Shown piece by piece: positions 1-7,109 of a stretch of DNA of 22,199 nt. The notes under the pieces were generated by a model that saw nothing but the letters and a program-made list of their open reading frames with translations, searched no databases and was not told the DNA's origin. The first letter of the stretch is position 1, and each line of letters opens with the position of its first letter. Location of the stretch: the NCBI GenBank assembly GCA_964058845.1, contig CAXKVR010000761.1:1-22199 (forward strand), given 5' to 3'. Made by a program: the position numbers and the translations under genes. This stretch comes from Carex sylvatica (Eukaryota; Streptophyta; Magnoliopsida; Poales; Cyperaceae).

Positions 1-837
1 AACAAATTACTTTTCAAGGGCAAAGATATTAAAAGATCAGTTTTTACTTCATGCAGCACATGAACGAGTGAGATGCAAGCAGGGTTGTAAAAACGTCCAT
101 TTAAGCCGATTAGTCATTAGCGGTGACTAAATTATCATGAATTTTTTTGATTAATCGGCTGATTATTCTTAATTATTTCTGATTATTTTCGATTAATCCC
201 ATAATGGTACCATGTCCGACCGCATACCGTTATTTACATCACTGAATGCAATTATTACATCCATATATGCAATCATCCCATAAATATTCAAAATGTTGCA
301 TAAATTAACCCAAATTGTAAAATAAATTAAGCCTCAAATAAGATTTAATCCAAACTTAATCTTCCATTTCTTTGCCGTTAATTGTGACACTATGCATGCA
401 TAACATAATGTGCTAACTAAAGATTCTGATTCTGACGCTCGAAACCATAATCTAAGCATAGTAGCTTCTCCTTTTTTTGTAATAAACTATTAATAGTAGA
501 TGAGAAAGATTTTAATATTAAGTCTACTACAAATTTTTATACTGCTTAGGTCAGGTAGATAAGAGAGCAGATTCCTTGTATGTGATCTGTATCATTTTGA
601 CGATTACAGGTCATACTCTATCCCATAACCCTAATATAGCTATGCCATGGCCCTCATAATTAATGTCATAGTTACATAGGTTCTAAAAGTGATCTACTAT
701 GTAGATCTTATTCTTTTAAGAAATGTGAGCTTAAGTATTATATGTAGGCACATATTGCATGATTTCCAAATGAATTTAAAAGAAACCATAGTTAAAGATT
801 GAAACAGGAGTTGCTTGATCATATATAGTTCCAAAAT
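1..837. other. Intergenic sequence upstream of the MYB pseudogene
   Basis: I see no gene here. The stretch is AT-rich. A short inverted repeat pairs 104-115 with 149-160, and the phrase GGGTTGTAAAAACG near 82-95 faintly resembles the terminal sequence of Ac-like hAT elements, but no matching second end is visible. Positions 480-635 belong to a block repeated at 4318-4470 and are listed separately. The last few hundred bases would have been the promoter of the MYB gene that follows, but I cannot single out a TATA box with confidence. Confidence 0.5.
480..635 (+). repeat. Duplicated block D1, first copy
   Basis: This segment, from the AATAAACTATTAATAGTAGA phrase through CCCATAACCCTAAT, recurs in the same orientation at 4318-4470 with only a few substitutions and small indels. 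It lies just upstream of the MYB pseudogene. After the shared block the two copies diverge sharply: this copy runs on into the MYB, while the other runs into a hAT-like sequence. I read it as one edge of a local duplication. Confidence 0.85.
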
Positions 838-2023
838 ATGGGCAAGAAACCTAGGTTATCTAAAGAAGGCCTAAACAGAGGATCTTGGAGACAAGAAGAG
901 GTAATATCCTTAAAGACTACATAAGAACGCATGACAAGCAAAAATAGAGCATCGTATCTAAGAAATTAAACATGTACTAATATTCAGGGGCGGAACCACA
1001 TTATGCACGCCCACCCTTCGATTTTGATAATCACAGGAACATAAAATTTTGCCAACTTGGATAATCACATCCTCCAAAATTCCCTCTGGCAACCTGACAG
1101 ACTCTGATATTGAAAATTAAATCTAAATTCGTATATATGTTGGTTCTTGCCTATTCAGAATTCAACTTTGCACAGTCCAGTCTTCAATTTTTCCCTACAC
1201 TAAACTTTCGCCTACCCCTGGACCAATTTCTGACTACGCCCCCGCTAATATTATGCATTAAACTAGTATTTCCATAAGAAATTAATTTTTATACGCTATT
1301 GTCCTTTACATGAAATAAAAAAGGAGGCGGCTACATGGAGGAACCCATTTCTTTACAATTGCACAAGGATGAGCTCCATTTGTACCTGAATTTGAAGACC
1401 TAATTTTCTGAATTTATTTCAATTTAATTTAGGACCTAAGCGATCGATGTGGTAAAAGCTGTCGGCTGAGGCGGTTGAACTCTCTCAGACCGGGAATAAA
1501 GCGCTAGCTGCGATATTACACTCTAGGAAGAAGATCTCATCATGAGGCTGCACAACCTATTGGGCAACAAGTAATATTCATTTTCTCATATATTTTACAA
1601 CTTCAGAATTATAACATTTTTTGTTCAAAATGTAGACAAATTCAGAATTTAATGGTTACATCACATGCACCTTGTTTTAGGTGGTCTCTTAGCGCAAGGA
1701 GATTGCCGAGGTGAACAGACAATGAAATGAAAAACTACTGGAACGATGTTCTGAGTATCAGTACAGAGGTACTAGAGTTAATTCGAACAATACCGATTCG
1801 CTCCACTAAGATGATTAATACATTGTGTGCCGAAAACACATGAAACAGAGTAACATCTACTCCAGAGCTAAAATCCAGTAATCAAAACACTTGTACTGAT
1901 ACGCAAACAGAGAGCTGGTGGCAGTTCTTGCTATCTTTGGACTGGCATGACTTGACTGTTTTGCAGCAGATCGAGTTAACTGCAATCGGACTGTGCAGGT
2001 TTTCAGTTTCATTCAAGTGGTAA
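838..2023 (+). pseudogene. R2R3-MYB transcription factor pseudogene, three-exon layout preserved
   Basis: This is a decayed plant R2R3-MYB gene, a class of DNA-binding nuclear regulators. Exon 1 (838-969) opens with MGKKPRLSKEGLNRGSW. It is 132 bp, one less than the canonical 133, because a base is missing near 901-902; the next frame reads NILKDYIRTH. A stop at 945 replaces the conserved Trp of KW. Exon 2 (1433-1570) reads RCGKSCRLR, then LNSLRPGIKR, then EEDLIMRLHNLLGNK. It is 138 bp against the canonical 130, because of +4 insertions at about 1441-1448 and 1504-1511, and it also has a GAG-to-TAG change and a Trp-to-Arg change. Exon 3 (1681-2023) begins WSLSARRLP and continues TDNEMKNYWN, then a serine/threonine-rich tail containing ESWWQFLLSLDW. 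It has stops at 1712 and 1841 before the apparent terminal TAA. Intron 2 keeps GT..AG; the intron 1 donor is lost. The R3 helix fits the bHLH-interaction pattern of subgroup 5/6 or TT2-like MYBs (inference). Confidence 0.9.
985..1244. mobile_element. Non-autonomous hAT element (MITE) in MYB intron 1
   Basis: A 260-bp insertion is bounded by perfect 8-bp direct repeats CTAATATT (977-984 and 1245-1252). It begins CAGGGGCGGAACCA and ends TGACTACGCCCCCG, whose reverse complement CGGGGGCGTAGTCA is an imperfect terminal inverted repeat. An 8-bp target duplication with CAGGGGCGG-type ends is typical of plant hAT elements. There is no coding capacity. It sits 15 bp past the expected exon 1 boundary of the MYB pseudogene, so it entered intron 1. 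Confidence 0.88.
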
Positions 2024-2336
2024 TACAGTAAAATCCTGTGCAGAGCTTGAGGTCATGAACCATCAGATTAACGTGTCGTAACAAATTATGAACCATCAGG
2101 TTTACCTCATCTTTAAATTATGAATGGGAGCAAAACACTGCATTAGATTGGATTTAATTATTGAAAAATTGTTCACACCATTTTGATTTGATTGATCATT
2201 CATCAAAAAGCTGTTAAAATTAAGCCATCTAATAAGTATCAAATTTTGATATACGCATATTTAAATAATGAAAAGCACACCTACAATTTTAATTTTTCTT
2301 TAAATATATTTTCTATGATATCAATTAAATCTATTA
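2024..2336. other. AT-rich sequence downstream of the MYB pseudogene
   Basis: No gene or clear element is visible. The phrase AAATTATGAACCATCAG is partly repeated at about 2053-2120, suggesting a small local duplication. The region presumably includes the former 3' UTR of the MYB gene. Confidence 0.4.
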
Positions 2337-2545
2337 TAAAAATTGAATGTACGTGATGACTTGAACAAATAGGAAAGCTAGTTGGTAATCAATTTATTTT
2401 ATCATAATAATTAGTTTCCTAGACAAATCAAACAAATAGATTAAATTCTTGTTTATTTGTTTCTAATCACACAAAACTACCGTGTGGTTTATCAAAAGCA
2501 CAAGCTTGCAAATCAGAGGCCTCATACTGTGTGCTAGCACATGGT
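2337..2545 (+). repeat. Duplicated block A, first copy (holds an empty insertion site)
   Basis: This block matches 4704-4912 plus 5259-5275 almost throughout, including the stretch ACTACCGTGTGGTTTATC and the GAGGCCTCATACTGTGTGC phrase. Near its right end, GTGCTAGCACATGGTTA is uninterrupted here. In the other copy the same place is split by a 346-bp hAT element flanked by duplicated GTGCYAGT. This copy therefore preserves the pre-insertion state. Confidence 0.88.
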
Positions 2546-2788
2546 TAAAACGAAAAGGGCAAAAGCAAAAGTTATCGTCCTGGGATGATGGGCTAGGCTA
2601 CGAATGAGAGCATTGGGAAATTTTTTATTCTAGGATAATGCTCTAATGGGAGTTTTTGTTCGAGATAACTAAGGTTGTCTGCTTTTGTTCGAGATACCTC
2701 TGGTACCCAATGCATGTAAGTTAAGAATCCATATTCTCTGCATTTACACAACGCTTGATATAATTTTTGGATCGTGAGAGCAGATTGG
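2546..2788 (+). repeat. Duplicated block B, first copy
   Basis: This block starts at TAAAACGAAAAGGGCAAAAG and runs to the GTGAGAGCAGAT phrase. It recurs in full at 5817-6053 and partly at 3070-3196, always in direct orientation. No coding potential is recognised. Here it follows block A and precedes block C, whereas at the second locus it follows block C. Confidence 0.85.
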
Positions 2789-2790
2789 AT

Positions 2791-3069
2791 TTATTTATTG
2801 TACCAAACTATCAATATTCTCTCTCTGCAAAATTATAAGTGTTTAGAAAATATGTCAGATATGATAATTTGCTTGTCCCATGGCATGGCTTCTCTTAATT
2901 TTAAAGATTAGTTGAGTTTCCCAAACCCATTTTGGATTGAAGGACTTGATCTGAATTCCGATACCACTGAACAGTAAAATATCTATCAGTCAGACATGAT
3001 GGAAATGGAACCCATCAAATCTGCAAAAATCTCATACAACATGCACATACAGATCAAAAATACTTGTTT
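2791..3069 (+). repeat. Duplicated block C, first copy
   Basis: This block begins TTATTTATTGTACCAAACTA and runs to AAATACTTGTT. It recurs at 5539-5816 with very few differences, including the long stretch around CCCATGGCATGGCTTCTC. I recognise no gene in it. Confidence 0.88.
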
Positions 3070-3196
3070 AAAACGAAAAGGGCAAAAGCAAAAGTTCTCG
3101 TCCTGGGATGATGACGAACGAGAATTTTTTATTCTAGGATAATTTTTTTTTTTTTTGATTGGAAGCCCTTAGGCAACTAGGATAATGTTCTAATTG
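3070..3196 (+). repeat. Duplicated block B', partial copy, interrupted by a short insertion
   Basis: This is a truncated third copy of block B, lacking the GGCTAGGCTACGAATGAG portion seen in the other two. It is split at 3144-3176 by a poly(T)-headed insertion. After the insertion the homology resumes briefly (GATAATGTTCTAAT) and then stops. Confidence 0.75.
3144..3176 (-). mobile_element. Tiny retroposon fragment with 10-bp target duplication
   Basis: A 33-bp insertion reads as poly(T) followed by GATTGGAAGCCCTTAGGCAA. It is flanked by the direct repeats CTAGGATAAT at 3134-3143 and 3177-3186. The uninterrupted versions at about 2634 and 5901 show that it is an insertion. On the minus strand it ends in poly(A), as expected for a severely 5'-truncated LINE or SINE copy. 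Confidence 0.65.
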
Positions 3197-3260
3197 GGGG
3201 AGAGAGGGCTGTCCGATGCCCATCTGACCAAATCTGGTTGGATGGGTAGTCTATACTACA

Positions 3261-3683
3261 TAGGGTGTAAACAGTTGGATACGGATCAGATAGTGGTTTT
3301 ACTGTATTCGTATCCGTTACAATTTTTCAGTACAAATATGAATATTTTTTATAATTAGCTTGTTGATTACAAAATATCTATTATATTTATTAAAATATTA
3401 GTCACTAATTATGTCAGTGTTATATTGTTCATCAAAATATATATCTATATGCAATTTAATAAATTAATTTAAGAGCATATAACATATTTTTTGTGGTTTA
3501 AAAGTGTAAACGGTCGGATACGGATAATTAAAAGTCTTACTATATCCTTATCCGTTATAATTTTTCGGATACGGATATGGATACGGATAGTCTCGGATAC
3601 AGATACGGATCGGATAATTTAGATAATTTTCCAGATTCGGATCCGGACAAAATTAGATAATATCCGATCCGTTTACACCCCTA
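3261..3683. mobile_element. Ac/Ds-like non-autonomous hAT element
   Basis: A 423-bp element starts TAGGGTGTAAAC and ends GTTTACACCCCTA, a near-perfect terminal inverted repeat. The flanks are ATACTACA (3253-3260) and ATACCACA (3684-3691), an 8-bp target duplication with one mismatch. Its interior is rich in GGATACGGAT and ATCCGATCCG subterminal motifs near both ends, a feature of Ac/Ds-type hAT elements, whose transposases bind such repeats. There is no coding capacity. Confidence 0.87.
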
Positions 3684-3691
3684 ATACCACA

Positions 3692-4317
3692 CGATTTCAA
3701 ATCTCAGATGGTTTTCCCATTTCATGTGCATCGCTGTCTTTCAAAGATAATATAGAAAAAAAAAATTAAGAGTAATGCAGTGTACTAGGATAATTTTGAG
3801 TAGCTTATTAATTAACCTTTCACAGGTACAATTTGAATAAGATTCGGCACCATTTTTGAATCAGGCAACAAATTTGAATCATATACAGAGATGTTGGACT
3901 TATTTACGAAACTTCACCCATTTAATTAAAAAACCAACAAGAGGCAATCAAAAGAGGAAGATGAAAACTGAGGCAGCAAATTTTTAATTATTGATAAAGT
4001 TCTTCCAGCAAATGTGCAGTAAATATAAGATTAGGTTTATAAAGTGACTTTTGATGTAAAAAAGCTGACCTATATTTGCCTAAGATAATAAAACATTAAT
4101 CCTAAGTGCTAGCTTCTTTTTAGTGGTATTAATTAGTTAATGAAGTAAAATAATTCAGACAAATTCAAGGTAAATTTTATAGCCAGACTTTAATATATTC
4201 CGAGTAATAAACCGAGTTATCCGATTATGATTCTATGAACAATTTACGATTTCAATTTCAATATGCAAACCAGTTACAAATTCCGGTTCTGATTCTGGCG
4301 TTCTGATCCTTTTCAGT
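3692..4317. other. AT-rich intergenic stretch
   Basis: I see no gene, RNA or well-bounded element. The sequence is AT-rich with scattered stops in all frames. It separates the first set of repeat blocks from the second. Confidence 0.4.
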
Positions 4318-4470
4318 AATAAACTATTAATAGTAGATGAGAAAGATTTTAATATATATTAAGTCTACTACAAATTTAGATACTGCTTAGGTACATAAGA
4401 GAGCAGATTCCTTGCATGTGATCTGTATCATATGACGATTACAAGACATAATCTATCCCATAACCCTAAT
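4318..4470 (+). repeat. Duplicated block D1, second copy
   Basis: This block matches 480-635. The homology ends at CCCATAACCCTAAT; a hAT-like terminus (TAGGGGTG) begins four bases later at 4475. The MYB sequence that follows the first copy is missing here. Confidence 0.85.
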
Positions 4471-4474
4471 TTAG

Positions 4475-4703
4475 TAGGGGTGTCGTGTGGAATCATTTTT
4501 ATATTTGTACCCGTCATAAATTATCTTTATTCATACCATATTCTTATCCGTATCCTACCCTTATCTGTTGTAGTTGTCGGATAACGAAACGGTAGAGGAT
4601 AAATAATGGTTAATACTTGTATAATAATTATTTTTATTATTTACTAAATAAAACACTAAGATACATTTATTTGTTACATATATAATTACATTACTATACA
4701 TCA
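4475..4703. mobile_element. Probable truncated Ac/Ds-like hAT fragment
   Basis: The stretch begins TAGGGGTGTCGTG, resembling the ends of the neighbouring hAT elements, and contains CTTATCCGTATCCTACCC and GTCGGATAACG motifs of the same style. No matching right terminus is found before block A resumes at about 4704, so the element looks truncated or recombined. It sits exactly at the junction where the MYB-containing interval is absent. Confidence 0.5.
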
Positions 4704-5275
4704 CAAAAATTGAATATACGTGATGACTTGAATAAATAGTAAAGCCTGTTAGTAATCAATTTATTTTTATCATACTATTAAGTATTAATTACCAAGACAA
4801 ATCAAACAAATAGATTAAATTCTTGTTTATTTTTTTCTAATCACACAAAACTACCGTGTGGTTTATCAAAAGCACAAGCTTGCAAATCAGAGGCCTCATA
4901 CTGTGTGCTAGTTAGGGGTGAAAACAGTATGGATAATATCCGATCTGTATTTGAAAACTTAGATGTAGATATTCGATGTCTGAATATCCGTGTGAATAAG
5001 AATACTGATATGGTTTTATGTTTCAATTATCTAAATAGTAGATATATACCATATATTTTAATGTATATTAAGAAAAAATTATGTTATTCAACATTATAAT
5101 TAGATAAATATTACAAACTTTAATATTTTTTATATTACTTTAATAAATATCCGATCTAGTACGGATCTGATTGATATCCGCTTCGTATTTGTATTCGTAA
5201 AATGAGAAAAGAGATATGGATGTAGTTTTACCACTATCCGCTCCGTTTTCACCCGCTAGTGCCAGTACATGGTTA
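4704..5275 (+). repeat. Duplicated block A, second copy (split by a hAT element)
   Basis: Homology to 2337-2545 runs from 4704 to 4912 and resumes at 5259 (GTGCCAGTACATGGTTA). The gap is filled by the hAT element 4913-5258. Confidence 0.87.
4913..5258. mobile_element. Ac/Ds-like hAT element with empty site preserved elsewhere in the window
   Basis: A 346-bp insertion begins TAGGGGTGAAAAC and ends GTTTTCACCCGCTA, forming terminal inverted repeats. It is flanked by GTGCTAGT (4905-4912) and GTGCCAGT (5259-5266), an 8-bp target duplication with one difference. The paralogous block at about 2530-2545 carries a single uninterrupted copy. The ATATCCGATCTGT and ATATCCGCTTCG motifs near the ends match the style of 3261-3683. 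A short open frame inside it is not a gene. Confidence 0.92.
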
Positions 5276-5538
5276 ATGGAAGTAGGAGATTAAAAATTTT
5301 GTTTACAAGTTGGTGCCTGACTGCCTGGTCTATCGGAAGCGGTTTTCTTAATAAATTAACATAAATTAAAAAAAGAAAAGAAAGGGGCGTCTGTCAGCCT
5401 TTTCTAATCGGCCAATTCATTGCAGAAATGTACCACCCAGAGTAATCTTTCTCCACTTTACCATCTTATAATTAACCTTTGTCGTTAATACACTTATTCT
5501 CATGCTGAGCATTGTAGGTGAATTCGAAAAATGGCATG
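5276..5538. other. Spacer without a recognised feature
   Basis: This stretch replaces block B between blocks A and C at the second locus and matches nothing else I could find in the window. It contains an A-rich AAAAAGAAAAGAAAGG tract and no convincing coding frame. Confidence 0.4.
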
Positions 5539-6053
5539 TTATTTATTGTACCAAACTATCAATATTTCTCTCTCTGCAAAATTATAAGTGTTTAGAAAAT
5601 ATGTCAGATATGATAATTTGCTTGTCCCATGGCATGGCTTCTCTTAATTTTAAAGATTAGTTGAGTTTCCCAAACCCATTTTGGATTGAAGGACTTGATC
5701 TGAATTCCGATCACACTGAACAGTAAAGTATCTATCAGTCAGACATGATGGAAATGGAACCATCAAATCAGGAGAAATCTCATACAACATGCACATACAG
5801 ATCAAAAATACTTGTTTAAAACGAAAAGGGCAAAAGCAAAAGTTATCGTCCTGGGATGATGGGCTAGGCTACGAATGAGAACATTGGGAAATTTTTTATT
5901 CTAGGATAATGCTCTAATGGGAGTTTTTGTTCGAGATAGCTAAGGTTGTCTGCTTTTGTTCGAGATACCTATGGTACCCAATGCATGTAAGTTAAGAATC
6001 CATATTCTCTGCTTTACACAACGCTTGAGTTAATTTTTGGACCGTGAGATCAG
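5539..6053 (+). repeat. Duplicated blocks C and B, second copy, in order C-B
   Basis: Positions 5539-5816 match 2791-3069, and 5817-6053 match 2546-2788. The C-to-B junction has the same sequence as the C-to-B' junction at 3069/3070. This implies that the ancestral array contained B on both sides of C. Confidence 0.85.
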
Positions 6054-6188
6054 AATTCGGATCAATTCGGTTCACGCCTATAATGTACAGAGCCCTTTAA
6101 TATAGTGCGGATCTAAATCGGATGGTCCAAATCTTAATATAAAATTTGAGTTTACTCAGAGGATACGAATTTGTAAGTTAAAGGGATG

Positions 6189-6406
6189 TAAATACGTGTG
6201 GTCATGGCATGACACGTTAGTCATGCCACGACTAATTATTTCTCTAAATTTGATCACATCACAACAAGACACGTTAGTCATGCCACGACTAATCACATAT
6301 CTTGTCATACTGAGATCAAGTCATTTTTTACGTGTCTTGTTGTGATGTGATCAAATTTAGAGGAATAATTACGGCACGTTAGTCATGCCATGACCACACG
6401 TATTTA
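6189..6406. mobile_element. Foldback element with long inverted arms
   Basis: The outer arms start TAAATACGTGTGGTCATGGC on the left, with the mirror ending at 6406. The inner arms 6235-6273 and 6331-6370 are almost perfectly complementary over about 39 bp, around the phrase GATCACATCACAACAAGACA. The motif CACGTTAGTCATGCCA appears three times in the same orientation (about 6213, 6271 and 6375). The bases just left, AGGGATGTAAAT, resemble an Ac-type hAT terminus, so this may be an internally rearranged hAT element that extends to the right. No clear target duplication was found. Confidence 0.7.
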
Positions 6407-7020
6407 AATGTGATTAGTTGTGTTTATCACGTTTGGTCACATTTAACTATTTTTATCATAATTTAAATTCGAAATATTCATCATTCAATTAAGATCTAAC
6501 GGTCATGATCACGCATGACCACAAGTCATCACGTGTCGTAATGAGACTAATTTATGTATTGTATTTTGTCAATATTTTGAAAGACAGTCATGTCACGTGA
6601 ATAATCACAGCGCAGAACACGCATATATTTTATATCGTGCCATGATAGAACAGTGCCAGACATTTCCGATCACAGCACGACTTTATTTATCAAAATAATA
6701 GAATCTTGTGTCTTGTATTATGCACATTATATTTTTTATGTTTAGAACATTAGGATAAGTTTAATGGGTGGGTAAGGAATAATTAAGACGAATATAAAAT
6801 ATGAAAGTTTCAGAGCTTGCAAAATAATTGTTCCTATATGTAAAAGTTGCAGCAAATTATAATTGAAGTTTTCCTTTTGTGTGTGAATGTGTGTTTTCCA
6901 TTTGAGTGTGAGTGGGTGTGTTTTCCTTTTGACAAAAACAAGAAGTTTCTTATAAAGAATAAAATCAGCAATATAAAGAACAAAAGTCCATACAACGAGC
7001 AAGGGTTTCAAATGGAATGG
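6407..7020. other. Intergenic stretch between foldback and ATG12 3' end
   Basis: The first part (to about 6700) is rich in GTCATGNCACG-like words similar to the adjacent foldback and may be part of the same degraded element. The rest is low complexity, including GTGTGTGAATGTGTG, and probably includes the 3' UTR and polyadenylation region of ATG12, which is transcribed leftward. Open frames here on both strands have no recognisable protein content. Confidence 0.4.
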
Positions 7021-7109
7021 AAATTGAAGAAACAAAGCTTTACAAAACATTATATATCCATCTTAATTTCTTTTAATTTGAGAAATGACACAATCAAACT
7101 AACAAGCTT

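Noticed and set aside
4905..5099. 64-codon plus-strand frame
   Set aside because: It lies almost entirely inside the hAT element 4913-5258 and is a by-product of it.
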